Part shown: in pieces, positions 11,890 to 25,200 of the stretch
How positions within the stretch are numbered: position 1 is the stretch's first letter
How the letters are laid out: each line of letters begins with the position of its first letter
Assembly: GCA_014529385.2 (NCBI GenBank)
Contig: CM043968.1
Coordinates: forward strand, 6,179,501-6,243,500
Direction of reading: 5' to 3'
Length of the DNA: 64,000 bases
Source: Adiantum capillus-veneris
Lineage: Eukaryota > Streptophyta > Polypodiopsida > Polypodiales > Pteridaceae
Program-made: the position numbers and the translations under genes
The notes under the pieces: generated by a model
Databases searched by the model: none
Seen by the model: the letters and a program-made list of their open reading frames with translations, nothing else
Told to the model about the DNA's origin: nothing

Positions 11890-14015
11890 TGTATGCCTTG
11901 CATCCATTTAGCATCTTCAAAAGGATAATTTTTGAACTTGATAAGATATCTTCGGATAGTCTTACCGCCTCATAATACCTTTTCTTCGTATCGGAGAATG
12001 GACTCATGTTGGAGCACCTCTTCTTGGTCCTCGACCTCTTCTTGGTCCTCGATCTTCAGTGCGTCTTCAATAATTGCTTCTTGAGGTGGCTCTCCTTTGT
12101 AAGGCTTTAGTAGGCTCATGTGGAAAACATTGTGTATGAGCCAATGGTTGGGAAACTTAAGTTGATACACCATCTCATTGATTGGCCTAAGAATCTGAAA
12201 GGGACCATAGTACTTTTTTGCTAACTTAGCATAGTACTTTTGGTGTCCTATGGGATTCTTGCCCATTGTATGCCTTAATCGAGCCTTGCAAAACTTAAGC
12301 AAAACCCAATCATTTTGTTTAAAGGCTAGGGCTCTTCTATGCTTATCAACAACAGCCTTTTGCCTTTGCTGAGAGATGGATATAGCATCCTTAATCTTTT
12401 GAAAAGATTCTTGCAGGTCTCGGCTATATTCATCTGCAAAGATTCTTGCAGGTCTCGACTATATTCATGTGCAAAAAGCGAAGATCTTCCCATGTACCTT
12501 GAGTAGCTAGGGACTTTTTGATCTTCCCTCTATGACTTGCCTGGAAGTATGTACAGTGTTATTGTAGGCATACTTGACTAAGGGTAAGTACTTCTCCCAT
12601 TGGGACTTTTGATCTACTTCTGTGACATAAGCTTTTAGTAGATCAAGAATGGTTAGGTAAGCTATTTCACTTTGGCCATTCGTTTGGGGATGATAGGCCG
12701 AAGAGAAGTTTAGCCTTATACCTAAATTCTCAAAGAGACCCTTCCAAAAATTACTGGTCATTCTAGGATCTCTATTCGACACTATAGACATTGGCAAGCC
12801 ATGGTATTTGAAGATTTGTGATATAAAGAGGGTTGCCATTTGATGGGCCTTGATAGTCTTTTTGACAAGTATGAAATGTGCTTGTTTGCTAAACCTGTCT
12901 ACTATTGTCCATATTTCTGTATTCCCATGGATAGACTTAGGCAATCCAAAGATAAAATCCGTGGATATGCTCTCCCATGGTGAATTAGGGATTGGCAATG
13001 ATTGAAGCAATCCAGGTTGCTTCCCTCTATCAAACTTCGTCTTTTGGCATACCACACATTTAGAAACATACTCTTGTATGTTTGCTTTCATGGTAGGCCA
13101 ATAGAAATATGTTTCTATCCCTTTTAGGGTAGACTGAATCCCTCTATTCCCCGCATAAGGAGGAGCATGAGATGCATACATTACTTTCTCATATAGTGAG
13201 TTAGTAACACATAGTCTATTGCCATAGAGAAGATAACCATCTTGTAGGGTAAATGGTTCTTCCTTCTTCCCTAGTGCAAGGGCTGAAATCACATCTCTAA
13301 AATCGGGATCGATAGCGTAATCTTCTATCATAGAAGATAGATCATTGTGAGTTGCTATGGATACCGCATTCACTCTCCGTCGTCTTGAGAGTGCATCGGC
13401 CACTTGATTATGCTTGCCAGCAATGTGAGCAATATGAAAATGAAATTGCGAAAGGAAATTTTCCCACCTCATTTGTTTGTCGGAGAGCTTGGTCTACGTC
13501 ATGAAGTACTTAAGGCTTTGATGATCCGTTTGCAGAATAAAAGGAGTCCCCAATAAATAGTGCTTCCACGAATCTAGAGCATGTAGAACTACTAAGAGTT
13601 CCTTTTCATAGATGCCTAGAGCTTGCTCAACAGGGTCGAGCCTTTGACTTTCATAGGATATGGCATGCCCTTCTTGGAGAAAAATAGCTCCAAGGCAATC
13701 ACCACAAGCGTCGCATTGGACCTCAAATGTCTTTATGAGATCTAGCAGTGTAACACAGGTTGAGAGATAAGCTTTTCTTGAAGCTTTTCGAAAGCATTTT
13801 TCTCCTTGGTGGACCATATATACCTAATGATTTTCTTTGTTAGGTCATGTAATGGTCCCGTGATTTTGGGAACTTTTCTATGAAGCGTCTATAGTATGCA
13901 CACATACCTATAAAGCTTCTTAATTCATGCAGATTCCTTGGATTCGGCCATCCTTTTATTACCTCTAACTTTGATGGATCCATTTGGATGCCATCTTGAG
14001 AGATAATGTGATTTA
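11890..14015 (-). pseudogene. Ty3/gypsy chromovirus pol: RT end, RNase H, integrase, chromodomain
   Basis: Read right to left. At about 14008-13830 is the reverse-transcriptase end (HIISQDGIQMDPSKL, then AYYRRFIEKF). RNase H follows at 13750-13400 (FEVQCDACGDCLGAIFLQ, LQTDHQSLKYF), with a TAG at about 13496-13494 where a glutamine is expected. Integrase occupies 13400-12500: a zinc-binding part ending CVVCQKTK, catalytic Asp in STDFIFGLP, Asp in VSNRDPRM and Glu in NGQSEIAY. Its C-terminal GPF motif (KKYYGPFQILRP) is near 12220. A chromodomain-like stretch (GGKTIRRYLIKFKNYPF) follows a TGA at about 11969-11967 that replaces an arginine. Gag, protease and the first half of RT are missing because the sequence joins straight to LTR-C at about 14015. 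The element cannot be active. Confidence 0.9.
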
Positions 14016-14911
14016 AATAGCCAAGGGTTGTTGGTGTAGGCCTCTACTTCTCAATGCTTGGAGAAGGAGATGGAGTTCTTCTTGCACACATGAGTTGTGT
14101 GTGTATAGCAATGTGTTGGTAAAAAATGCAGCCCTCTCTCTCTTCTTGGTCGACCCCTCTTGCCAATTACTCTTGCTGGCCTCCCATTGGCTCCTACAAA
14201 GTTTATCCAATCACAAAATAGAAGCATAATTGATAGCCTTTGTGACATGTGTCCCCCTTTCCCCTTTTGTGATAGCTTTAGGTAATTAAAATAATTTATT
14301 AAACTCTCATTGGACCTTTTAGTCTTCTGACCAATAGGAATCAGGCAAGCCATTAGGCTGCTTGATGCTCATTGGATCCCTTGGTAGACTGTCCAATAGT
14401 CTTCTGAAGAGCTTAATTTATATTGGTTCTTTTATCAAGCATTTTACAATTAATTAGACTAATTTTATTCTAGCCTAATTCTCATTGGTCCACCTCTACG
14501 GCCATCCAATAGGATTTGAGGGAAGATTGGGGGCAATTGGGCTGTGTCTAGTATTCCCTTTGGGGGAAGCTTTGGAGTGTGTGTGTGTGTGTGTTTCTCT
14601 CTCCTCCCCTACTCTTAGGGCTCGCCTCCTCCTTGATAGAGATGTGGGAAGACTTTTGAGTCTTCCCACCATCATCCAATTTTCCAAGCTTTAACCATTT
14701 GGACTTTTTAATTAAAATTTTGGTACCTTAGCCTATGGAAGTCTTAATGAAGCTAAACCTTAGGTCTTTTAAGCTCCATTGATGCACATTGCTCTTTTGC
14801 AGACTGTCCCCCTTTGGATCCCTATTTCCCCCCCTTTGGATCCCTACTGAGACCAGTCTGGGAGCCTTACCAATATTCTAGCTTTTACTCCCCTGGTACC
14901 TCCCCATATTA
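14016..14911 (-). mobile_element. LTR-C: truncated 5' LTR fused to gypsy pol
   Basis: Matches the outer half of LTR-A (from the AGCCAAG...GTTGTTGGTGTAGG block through the GGATCCCTATT repeats to CCATATTA). The inner part, primer site and gag side are deleted. The join with the RT remnant is at about 14016. Confidence 0.8.
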
Positions 14912-15009
14912 AACTAGAGTGCTTTGTTAGCCACATTTGTATGGAATTGAAGCGAGTCCGAGGGTAAGAGAAAATAAAACATTTGAATCTCGCTATATAC
15001 TAACAAAGC

Positions 15010-15013
<4 letters not shown>

Positions 15014-15091
<78 letters not shown>
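15014..15091 (+). repeat. (CT)n microsatellite
   Basis: Uninterrupted CT repeat. Confidence 0.97.
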
Positions 15092-15093
<2 letters not shown>

Positions 15094-15747
15094 CCCACCA
15101 TTTTACATAATACGAGGGAATGTGCCATTCCCACAACAACGTGCAATTTTCAGTGCGTTGGTAGTAATGAATGTAGAACTCATGCATGTCTCTTTGCATG
15201 GGGGAGTTTGCACAATCCTCTCCAATTTTCATAATACAAGGGAGCATTTCATTCCCATGGCAGCATGTAATTTTTAGGGTGTTTGTTTCACAACGTCGAT
15301 AGTAATGAGTGTAGAATTCAGAGTATTTTATGTATCCTTCTATCTCAATATCCATTTGTTGATTGTCGTAAACAAACACGATGATGCTGGGCTAAAGCTT
15401 TGCCGACATGATGCTTGTTTGCTCCCATTGGTATATCTTGCAATCTCTTCATGGATTCTCATTCATCTGAAGGCGTTGTGTAAGGCCACATACTTTCAAG
15501 GAGCTAGGAGATGACTAAATTGGAGGAAGTGTTTAGAGAGACGTTCTCTTAAACTAGCCCAGAAGTTCATCGCAATAACACAATAGACTTTATCAGAAGA
15601 GAAACTCTCACCTCGCTTATTGATCTAAAATATCTCTCATTGGCAAGATGGTCAAGCAATCTTCATCTTGGTGGTGAAACACCATTCACATAAAAATTGT
15701 AGCATCATTTGAAACAACTTTGTGTGGAGTCTGCAACTATTATCTAG
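15092..15747. repeat. Dispersed repeat units, no gene recognised
   Basis: A unit with TTTGCA(C/T)A...CATAATAC(A/G)AGGGA...CATTCCCA...GCATGT text occurs at about 15107-15152, 15186-15276 and again at 16340-16430. Its reverse frame gives a 128-codon open frame with internal similarity (EFYTHYY and EFYIHYY), but this reflects the DNA repeat and I see no protein family. Confidence 0.5.
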
Positions 15748-16927
15748 AAATTAATCAAGAACCATTGTATGCCATCTTTCTCCAATAAACTTGACAAGTG
15801 ATCTCATCATGAATTCTCTCACCCATGTTGATTTCCTTATAAGTAAGGCCACAAGGTTGAAAGGTGCAAGTATAGGTGATTTGAATTTGAAGACATATCT
15901 TCCCTTCCCATCCACCAGTGAAGAAGCACAATGTATCCTTGCCACAACCATAACGAGCATCCTACAATCAACCCGTTTTCTAAGAGACGACGTGTCAAAT
16001 TTACATGTCCACGTGTGCACACCACGCAGTGCGATATGGTTTTGCAAAAGCCCCTGCCTTAGAATCTCAACATGAATGTACTCCCTCCTATCAGGCTTTG
16101 ATTGTGGCACACGCTTTCAATGTGCGAAAGTACATCACTGCATTTGGCGAAACACCCTCACATTGCATCTGCTCAAGACAATCTAGAGTAAATCGACCTT
16201 GTCCTTCAGAGGTACACCTCACAAAGAAACAAAAGGAGGATTAGAGTATTATCAAGCTCAATGTTCGTTATTATACAAGATGTTAATGTTATTAATTGTT
16301 TGTTGTTCCATTTTTATGTTTCAAACAAAAGAAAACATGCAAGTCTCCTTGCACAGGGGGGTTTGCACATTCCTCCCCGATTTTTATAATACGAGGGAAT
16401 GTGCCATTCCCACGGCAGCATGTTCATTAACTATGTTCTCAGTCTCAAAAATCAAGAAATGGTAATGCTTACTCACTGTGCAATCAAATGACTATCATCG
16501 ATACACATAGGTTGCATTTAAGCTTTTGTTTGACCGCACTGCTCAAAACAAACATGATAGTGGAGGCGGAGTGGACATTGCAAAGCCTAAAGCTCTGTTA
16601 CCAAGCTTTAGTATGGAAGAGCCAAGAGGGCTCTTCAAGGTGCAAGCATGTGTCAATGCATTTGAATAGAAGAAAGGCTTTCTCTTCATATTTGGTGAAC
16701 ACATCTCATAGCTTTCCTGCCATAGGCATGTTTTTGACTCCACATCATGCTCTTCATGTCTACTCTTGATTTGTGTCGAGAATATTGCTACTTCCCTGGA
16801 GTTGTTAGTAGATTTATTGCCTCTCTATGGATATTTGTTGGCACCACAATTGGCATACATATCAACCAACGTACACTCACCATCATGATTCTAATTATGC
16901 AACTTTCTGATGTGAAGCAAACACATC
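15748..16927 (-). pseudogene. PPR gene remnants (left part of the split PPR locus)
   Basis: Short PPR phrases are scattered through the three reverse frames: MYFRTLKACATIKA (about 16150-16110), HVEILRQGLLQ (about 16070-16035), MGERIHDEIT (about 15830-15800) and LVDMYANCGA (about 16870-16840). These are the LKAC, IH.EI..GLL and LVDMYA.CGA blocks of PLS-type PPR repeats, which bind organelle RNA base by base. Stops and frame changes occur every 20 to 40 codons, so this is a relic. It stops at 16927 where a retroelement begins, and comparable PPR text resumes at 22268, so I infer one locus split by that insertion. Confidence 0.55.
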
Positions 16928-16932
16928 TCAGT

Positions 16933-17087
16933 TGTAAGACAAGGGAAGCTAGAGCCTAAGAGTCCACCACCCAACCACCCATTATATAGCAAAGCCCCTG
17001 GCCCTTTACCCTAGTTGTGGACTCCCTTTCCACACCGCCTAGCCCGACCCTGCCCTTGTCTAGTCCGGCCTTGCCGGTGTCCTGACA
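16933..17087 (-). repeat. Left (3') LTR, about 155 bp, with TATA-like box
   Basis: The reverse strand runs from TGTCAGGACACC to CTTGTCTTACA, with a CTATATAATGG promoter-like motif (about 16980-16990). The first 105 bases or so reappear at 22157-22262. Confidence 0.55.
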
Positions 17088-17205
17088 TTACTCTCCCCTT
17101 AAAGAAGAGTTTTCGTCCTTGAAAACAAAAGTGGGGAACTTCTTCTTAAGAACACTAATGTTTTCCCAAGTGGCATCCCTCATGGATCCAGCTGTTTGGT
17201 TGTCC
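17088..17205 (-). pseudogene. Gypsy polyprotein C-terminal end
   Basis: The reverse strand reads MRDATWENISVLKKKFPTF, about a dozen more residues, and a TAA that lies three bases before the LTR-like block begins. A DATWE...L...FP motif is what follows the chromodomain in plant chromoviruses, and an end placed just before the 3' LTR is its usual position. Upstream of about 17205 the coding frame is lost. Confidence 0.6.
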
Positions 17206-20200
17206 GAAACACGGTTTCACAGGAGGTTCAATGAAACCAAGAGTAACATCTTGATTTTCCACATTGTTGTCCATTTGCAACCATCTAGTGTGTAGACTCC
17301 ATTTAGAACGCACATGAGCATGCTAAACGAGTTATCACGACAAAGATGTACCTGAAAGAGTACCGCTTTTCACTTTCTGTGAAAGTAACTTGCTGACCTA
17401 AATCATCAACCAAGTGTAAGTCCTTGACTTGTTCTCAAATTTCATCAGTAAACAACCCCACCCTAATGAGTCTCAAGGTTGAGAACCTGACTTATACATG
17501 AAGAGACTACCGAGTCACAACATGCATTAACTAATAGTAAGTAAACTCCAAGAAGAGCAATAAATGCTTATTAATTGGATTTCTTGGTGCTAATGTACGC
17601 ACTTTGCATATTCTTTAGCCCAAGATTACACTTTGTAATCTGCCTATCCCCTTGGATACTGACAGTACTGAGGTGTGTTTCCCCCACGGTTTACAGACAG
17701 TCTTCCTAGACGAGTGGTAAACGGGGATTTACAATATCGTATAACATTATGTCCGGAATAACCATCGTGGTGAACTTCCAAAAATCCACAAACACCCAAA
17801 CCGAGCCATGACCGCTATTGGTGATTAGTAGACCCCAAAAGTAATCTCATAGAGATACTGCACATAGAGTGCAAAATGCTTCATAAGCAACAACTTGAGG
17901 AATATGCATGCCATTCCAAATCAGCCTTTGCTAAACACTAGGGCCCATAACACCTAGTGTGCATGCATTTAGCAAAAAACAGATCCGAACTTGTATATCC
18001 ATGATCCTCTTTGCCAGTACTTATGGCGAATGTGATGTGTGTAGCACATAGTAAAGAGGAATGTAAATAGTTCCAAAAAGAAACTAAATACTTGCAGTGG
18101 TAATCATTTTCAAGCCTTGCTGAAATGTTTGAACCATAATAGAAGATGAAACATTAATCACTTCTAGGGACAACAATGAAACTTTTTCATTAACCACACA
18201 GAGCCTTGATATATGTATAAACAACCATATGTAATGTTGTTTAGCAATACTTGCAGCTGAACAAGTCATTCTAAGTATCCGACAATTTCTAACCACTGAA
18301 ATTGGTCCTGATACGTCGTGCTAAAAATGGTTTAGAATACAGATTTGACCAGCACTTAGGGACTTTGTCGTGACACATATTTGAAATAGTGGCGCCAGTG
18401 TCAGTCCAGAGACTCATATTCTCCACATGTGGAATATGTCTCATGTGAGGATGTGTATAAAAGAACATCCTTTAAGTACAAGATGTACTTGTGTGTGGAG
18501 GTAACTCTAAACACTCTGCGACAAGAGTGAGAGGGACCCTCATTCATTGCTCCACACTGGCTAAACTGAACTCCTTGAGTCCCTAGACCATGTTGTATCC
18601 CATGTGCCAACATATGCCAAATTGAATCCGACAAGTGGATTCATAACAGCATAATGTACATTGGACACTACGACCCAAAATACTTGTTTCGACCTGCCCT
18701 TGGCATGGCCCTGAAATATTCAAGCGTAGTTAAACGACTTGAAAAAAAAACAAGCAATGCATACTAAAACTGGAATAAACACCAAATCAATAGATGCGTA
18801 CCTGGAGATTGAACTGAATGTTCACTTACCCGTATTCAAATATAGAGGAACACGTCGTCCACGTGTGAAAAAAAACAAGCAACATTGCACTGGAAACCAT
18901 GGGTGTTGCCTTTGCAATCCAAACCCTTCGATTAGAATCTACGTAGTCAAACCCTTTGGTAAGACCCTTTTGTAGAAACTGCTCGATTAGCAGGTAACGG
19001 TAACCAACATAGTCAACCGTGAACAAAATGGTTGGAATCAACTTGAGAAGGTGAATTCGTTTGCTACCGCATGCTATAGTGCGGACTTCTTTCCTTGAAA
19101 GTATAATGAGAATAGATCAACTATGATCCTCCATGACTATGGGGTGATTTAGTAAGCACCCGTGGGGCTTACCCCAAACAATGCGTCCATAGATACTCGT
19201 AGTGCTATAGAGAGAGAGAACAAGAGCATGAGGATACACATGCATGTAATGCCTAGCTCGTATGGATAGCCATGCTGTCTCAATTGATTGCTGCATCGAT
19301 ACTTCCTTGTAGAGATGAGCTGTTGTGAGTTGAAGATTATCAAAAACTCAACTTGAGTGTCGTACTGAAAACATGTAGTGCAAACATGGCACCCTAGACA
19401 TCTGTAATGACAAGACTCTTGCTTGTCTAGTGATGCCGATGTGTACTTCCCGGGGTGGATCTGTTCGATCTTGAGAACAATCACCCAGAGAATGCCAATA
19501 GTTAGGTCTTACCTTTGGCCTGACAATGGCTCTTAGCCCATGATGCAAATTAGTGTTCAATGGACGAACCGATGAATACTAATTTGAGTAGCATTTTAGT
19601 CACGTTTTAGCTGAGAGTCAGAGCTCTTTGGCTCAAACTGACTTACGAGCAAAACATGTATCAAAAGCTTCTTAGATGATTTGCATTATTCCCTTAAAGA
19701 TAGAGAGAAAGAGAGAGAGAACGAGCATGCTAGGCTGAGGAACTTTCCTTAAGTATTTAGAGTGTGCACGCAAGTTGTGTGCTCTTATGCATCTTATGTC
19801 TAAATTGCAGCTTATCGTATAAGTATTCCACAGTTTTCAGGTGACTCTTCTCATCGAGAGAGGTAATAGAAAAACAGAAAACTCATTCCGACCCACGTAC
19901 CATGCAGGGGTTGTGATTGTATGGGGACGACTTAGCATCGGCACTTTGCCTGTAAAGTAAGTCCTAAAGTTAGGTTCCTTTTAATGTTGTTGTGTGTTGA
20001 TAGCAACCCACAATCATATTAAACAATCCCTTTTTTAGTATGTCGACTAAGTTGTAAGTGTGATAGCGGAAGCGTAATTCATGAGGCGGTAGAATTGATT
20101 CCACCTAAGTAGCATGCCTTGCATCTAGTATGGTAAGCCCTTGCCGAGAGTGATGGCCTCAACCGTGAGAACCAAAACCATGAATGCCTTGCACAGTTTA

Positions 20201-22074
20201 GACTGGTAGGAATTCTGTGAGCTGATATTTCCTATTTTTCCAGTTCCTCGAAGCCTTGCTTCCTATGAAATTGCCAAAGCACTTTGCTTTGCACAATGCG
20301 AGTAATTGCCAAGTAAAGTTTAAACAAGAAAAAACAAGAAAAACTTAAACTTGGCTAAATTGGTCGTTGTTGCTGCAACCAGTTGTCATGAAATTCGGAA
20401 GGAAAAAACTCATTCCAAAACGGCTTATAGCCATATCTACAGAGACGCCATCGAATATCCTTTACACCTGTCTGGTACATTATGAAATAACCTGCAAGCA
20501 TATTGTCAAGTCCGTCCCAAGTTTGTATGCTTATAGCATAGACCAAACGCGGGGAGTCGCAATGCAAGATGCATAAATAGAAGCCTTTCTTCACATAAGT
20601 TCATGAAATGGATGAGACCGGAATGTAATCTGAGTGCTCATAGCCAACAGCTACTCTTGGTGACACACATGTGTCCTAGCAGAAAAATATTGACCTTGTC
20701 AAGATTTCATAGGGAAATGGCCTTGCCAAATTTTGCTACGGATTGAGAATCATAACATTGCTCGATACTCATCTACAGCTGAGCTATCAAATGTCAGCTA
20801 TGATCAAATACTGCTTGATCAAAGCAACAAGTTAACATACCTATTGACTACCCTTGGCAGTGAAAGGCATAACATCCTATATTATGGGTGTTGACTTGGG
20901 TTTTAGCTCATAGTTATGGAATTTTCTTGTCTTTTACAATCTATAGATGCTTGGGCGGGATCATGCCGCCAATACGTATAGAGAGATTGGCGGACGGAGC
21001 CTTGCTCCTTGGGTAAAACATGATTGATGTACCCCTTTTAGAATCGACCTTGTTGACATGGTCTATTTTACTTGTACTCCTAGGCAACCTTGCCTTGTTG
21101 GAGCACCATAACATTCCGGGTATGGGGTAGTGTTGTTGGAAACCTGCTCCTTAGTCCAAATTGTGGTAACGACCAACTAAATCGGACGGAATGAACTGAC
21201 CATGGTAGTTGCTCAAGCACCATGGCCAAGATTAAAATAATTAAGGCTCCTGCAATACCATCATATGCACAAAGTTATGAAAAAAACAAGAAGTTGAAAC
21301 TCAAACCTCATAATCCATCCGTGTGCGGATGCACCATGAAGTATCTCCCAGATACAAACATCCTTCGACATGTACCGATTGCCGTCCAAAAATCGTTGAA
21401 TCCACGAACTTGTCGTGCAGGGTGCTCATTCAAATTTTTGCAACTTGCCATTCGCGATGAAGATTGTGATCGACCATCAACAACTATGAAGACTTGTTGT
21501 GCATGTAGTCCTTGTTCATCGATGATGTGAACAACAACAACAATTGCATGATTGCGCAAAGCTCGAGCTATGCATGGTTGTAGATTTTTTGTCGATTTTG
21601 CTGAGGTTGCAGAAATTCTGCAATGTGGTCCCTTGGCAATCTCGTCGCAGTGTGGAAGAAGAGGATGGGGGCCGACCATGGGCACCCCTCCTTAACCATG
21701 TTTGGTCAATTGCGTTGCCACCGTGGGCGGCCAACGTGAGAACACAACAAAAATAAAATTAAAAAAACTTTCCTGCACAACAATGGCGATTCTGCACCAG
21801 GCAAGAAGTGATCGCCATGCGAGCTATGAGCCAAATCAAAGGGTGCTACAGTGTCGAAAAGGTCCTAGCTTCGTGCTGTGAACCCAACGAGGCCGATCTG
21901 GTTCAGTTTTGCTCCTGTCAAAACTCACCCTTTTCCCCGACTTAGGGTGGCTACCCGCGGCCTATGGGCTTCGGTCTTCCTCCCCGACTTAGTACAGTAG
22001 CACACGGGTTGTCTTTCATCCAAGAAGCCATGCAAGCCATGCATGCTTCCATGCAATTCTCCTCGCCTGCTGTG
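17206..22074. other. Interior of the short-LTR element: no gene recognised
   Basis: Nearly 4.9 kb with only short open frames. One weak hint is a reverse-strand LWTDTGATISNM at about 18410-18370, whose D-T-G-A resembles a retropepsin active site, but the flanking frames are broken and no other protease motif follows. A forward frame at 21222-21530 and reverse frames at 21308-21734 overlap and match nothing I know. Confidence 0.4.
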
Positions 22075-22262
22075 CCTAGTTGGACTTCTTTCCACACCGC
22101 CTAGCCCAGCCCTGCCCTTGTCTAGTCTAGCCTTGCCAGTGTCCTGACATTACTCCCCCCTTATAGCAAATCCCCTGGCCCTTTGCCCTAGTTGGACTCC
22201 CTTTCCACACCGCCTAGCCCGGCCTTGCCCTTGTCTAGTCCGGCCTTGCCGGTGTCCTGACA
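22075..22262 (-). repeat. Two tandem partial LTR copies at the right end
   Basis: Copies 22075-22146 and 22157-22262 both carry the CCACACCGCCTAGCCC...GTGTCCTGACA text of the left LTR. The first is followed by GACATTACTCCCCCC, which resembles the coding end plus LTR start at 17080-17098, so an LTR junction was duplicated or a second element end is stacked here. Confidence 0.6.
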
Positions 22263-22267
22263 TCACT

Positions 22268-25200
22268 GTTAACTTGAAACAAATCCTTCTTTTGAGCACC
22301 TGCTTCAAGTTCAAATGCATGAAGACCATGATGAGGACTCAAACAAGTTTTGTGCTTTTTGAAGTGCACCACATCTGGCATACGTATCGACCAAGGCACT
22401 GCCAAGCACACCAAGCACGACATCTCTTTTCAAGATGCACACGTTAGTGATAGCGTCTAGAGAAATGCCCTCGCTTCGCACCTGCTCAAAACAACCTAGA
22501 TCTTCTTGGCCTGGCCCTTATCAAGAGTATCCTGCAATCAATGCATTCTAAAAGAAAACATCTTGCATAGGAGCACCACATTTGGCATAAATATTGACCC
22601 AGGCATTGCCAAGCATGACAGTTTTTTGGAACAGCCCCTGACTAACAGTATAAGAGTGAATTTTTAAGCCCATATGTGCATCTTGCATACAACCACATGC
22701 CTTCAAGATGCATGCACATGTGAATGCATCTGGAGAGAGGCCCTTGCGTTGCATTGGCTGAAACAATCAAGAGATTTTTGGCCCTGCTCCTATTGCACCT
22801 ATCCCACAATCAATGCACTCCAAGAGCCTACATTCCGGACAGGAAGCTCCTCAGCCATGTTTTGTTTGAAGTGCACCACATTTAGCATACACACTGATCA
22901 AGGCATGGCCAAGCACGACAATTTTTTGCAATAGCCCCTGACTAACAGTGTCATAGTGGATTTTTAAGCCCATATCCAACATCTTGCATAGAGCCACATG
23001 CCTTCAAGATGCATGCATAGGTGATTGCATCTTGATACAGGCCCTGGCTTTGCATCCACTGAAAATAGCCTATAGCTTTTTGTCCCTGCTCCTATTGTGT
23101 GTATCCCGTAATCATCTAACACCATTCCAAATAGTAAGCTCCTCAAGCACCTGTTGTGGCATGGCCCTTGTCGGGCATATCCTGCAATCAGTGCGTTTCA
23201 AAAGACGAGATATCCCACCACATTTGGCATACTTATCAACCAAGGCATTGCCAAGCATGGCAATTTTTTGCAACAGCCCCTGACTAACAATATTCCCGTG
23301 AATTTTTAAGCCCATATCATCATGTTGTGTACAACCACATGCGTTCAAGATGCAAGCTTATGTGATTGCAATAGCCCCTGACTAACAATATCAGAGTGAA
23401 TTTTTAAGCCCATATCAACATCTTGCATAGAGCCACATGCCTTCAAGATGCATGCGTAGGTGATTGCATCTGGACAGAGGCCCTCGATTTGCATTCGTTG
23501 AAAACAGCCTAGAGCTTTTGTCCCTGCTCCTAGCATGCATCTCCCACAATCTGTTAGCATCGTTCTGAATAGTAAGCTCCTCAAGAACCAGAGCTTCCTG
23601 GTCCGGGCCTTGTTTGTGGGCATACCCTACAGTTCATGCGTTCCAAAAGATGACATCCCGCACCAATCGACCAAGGCATTGCCAAGCACAAACTTTTTTG
23701 CAACAGGCCATGACTAACAATATAAGAGTGAATTTTTAAGCGCATATCAACATCTTGCATAGAGCCACATGCTTTCAAGATGCATGCATAGGTGATTGCA
23801 TCTTGATACAGGCCCTCGCTTTGCATCCGCTGAAAATAGCCTAGAGCTTTTTGTCCCTGCTCTTGCTGTGCATATCCCGCAATCAGCTAACACCGTTCTG
23901 AATAATAAGCTCCTCAAGCACCTGCTGTGGCCTGGCTGGCCCTTGTCGGGCATATCCTGCAATCAGTGCATTCCAAAAGACAACATCCCGCACCACATTT
24001 GGCATACATATCTACCAAGACATTGCCAAGCATGGTAATTTTTTGCAACAGCCCCTGACTAACAATATCATAGTGGATTTTTAAGCCCATATCAACATCT
24101 TGCATACAACCACACGCCTCCAAGATGCACGTGCGCTTACGTGATTGCATTTGAAGGGAGGCCCTCGCTTTGCATCCGTTGAAAACATCCAAGAGCTTTC
24201 TGGCCCTGCTCTTGTTGCACACATCCTGTAACCAGTGCTGACATTTCTGACAGGAAGCTCCTGAAGCAATTTTTGTGCTCTCTCAAGTGCACCACATTTG
24301 GTATACATATGGAGCAAGACAATGCCAAGTACGACATCTTTTTTCAACAATGTTATTGTGATTTTTTGTGCCCATTTCAGCATTATCCGTAGTTTTGTGC
24401 CCAACATAAGGACCTTTGCTTAGGCAGCAAGATCCATGCTGATATCGTTGAATCCCGATTGAAAGCACTTCTCGATAGCAAGGAGTTTAGCAGAGGCAGT
24501 TACGCAATGCAATTTGCCTGCAATTAATAAAATTTGCGACATAGGTGATTGCAGCTGGAGAGAGGCCCTTGCTAAGCATCTGTTGAAAACAACCTAGAGA
24601 TTTCTGGCCCTGCTCTCGTTGTGCATATCCCGCAATCACTACATTCATTGGAAGTGGTGACATTCCGGACATGGATCTCCTCAAGCACTTTTTGTGCTTT
24701 CTCAAGCGCACCTCATTTGACATACATATCGACCAAGACAATGATAAGCACAACATCTTTTCTCTACAGCCTCTGACTAACAATATATCCCGCAATTAGT
24801 GCATTCCAAGAGGCGACATTCCGGACAAGAAGCTCCTCAAGCACCTTTTGTGCTTTCTCAAGCGCACCACATTTAATATACACATCCATCAAGACAGTGT
24901 CCAAGCATGGCATCTTTTTTCAACAGTCTCTGACTAATTGTGAAGTTTTCTGCCCATATCAACATCTTAAGTAGAGCGACATGCCTTCAAGATGCAGGCC
25001 TAGGTGATTGCACATGGAGAGAGGCCCTCGCTTTGAATCTGCTAAAAATAGCCTAGAACTCTCGTTGCGGACATCCTGCAATCAGTGCCGACATTCTAGA
25101 CAGGAAGCTCTTGAAGCAATTTTTGTGCTTTCTCAAGCGCACCACATTTATCATATATATCGACCAAGACAGTGCCAAGCACAAAATATTTTTATAACAA

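Larger units (their letters stand above)
16928..22267 (-). mobile_element. 5.3-kb retroelement with very short LTRs and mostly non-coding interior
   Basis: The left end carries an LTR-like block, 16933-17087 (TGTAAG ... TGTCCTGACA on the forward strand). Matching blocks occur at the right end, 22075-22146 and 22157-22262. Flanking five-base strings TCAGT (16928-16932) and TCACT (22263-22267) may be the target duplication with one change. Next to the left LTR, 17200-17094 encodes the C-terminus of a gypsy polyprotein on the reverse strand. The interior from 17.2 to 22.0 kb has no recognisable gag, RT or integrase, so this resembles a large retrotransposon derivative rather than an autonomous element. 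Confidence 0.5.

Noticed and set aside
18370-18410. D-T-G-A motif as a retropepsin
   Set aside because: Only one motif, with frame breaks around it and no second half of the fold; too weak to call a protease.
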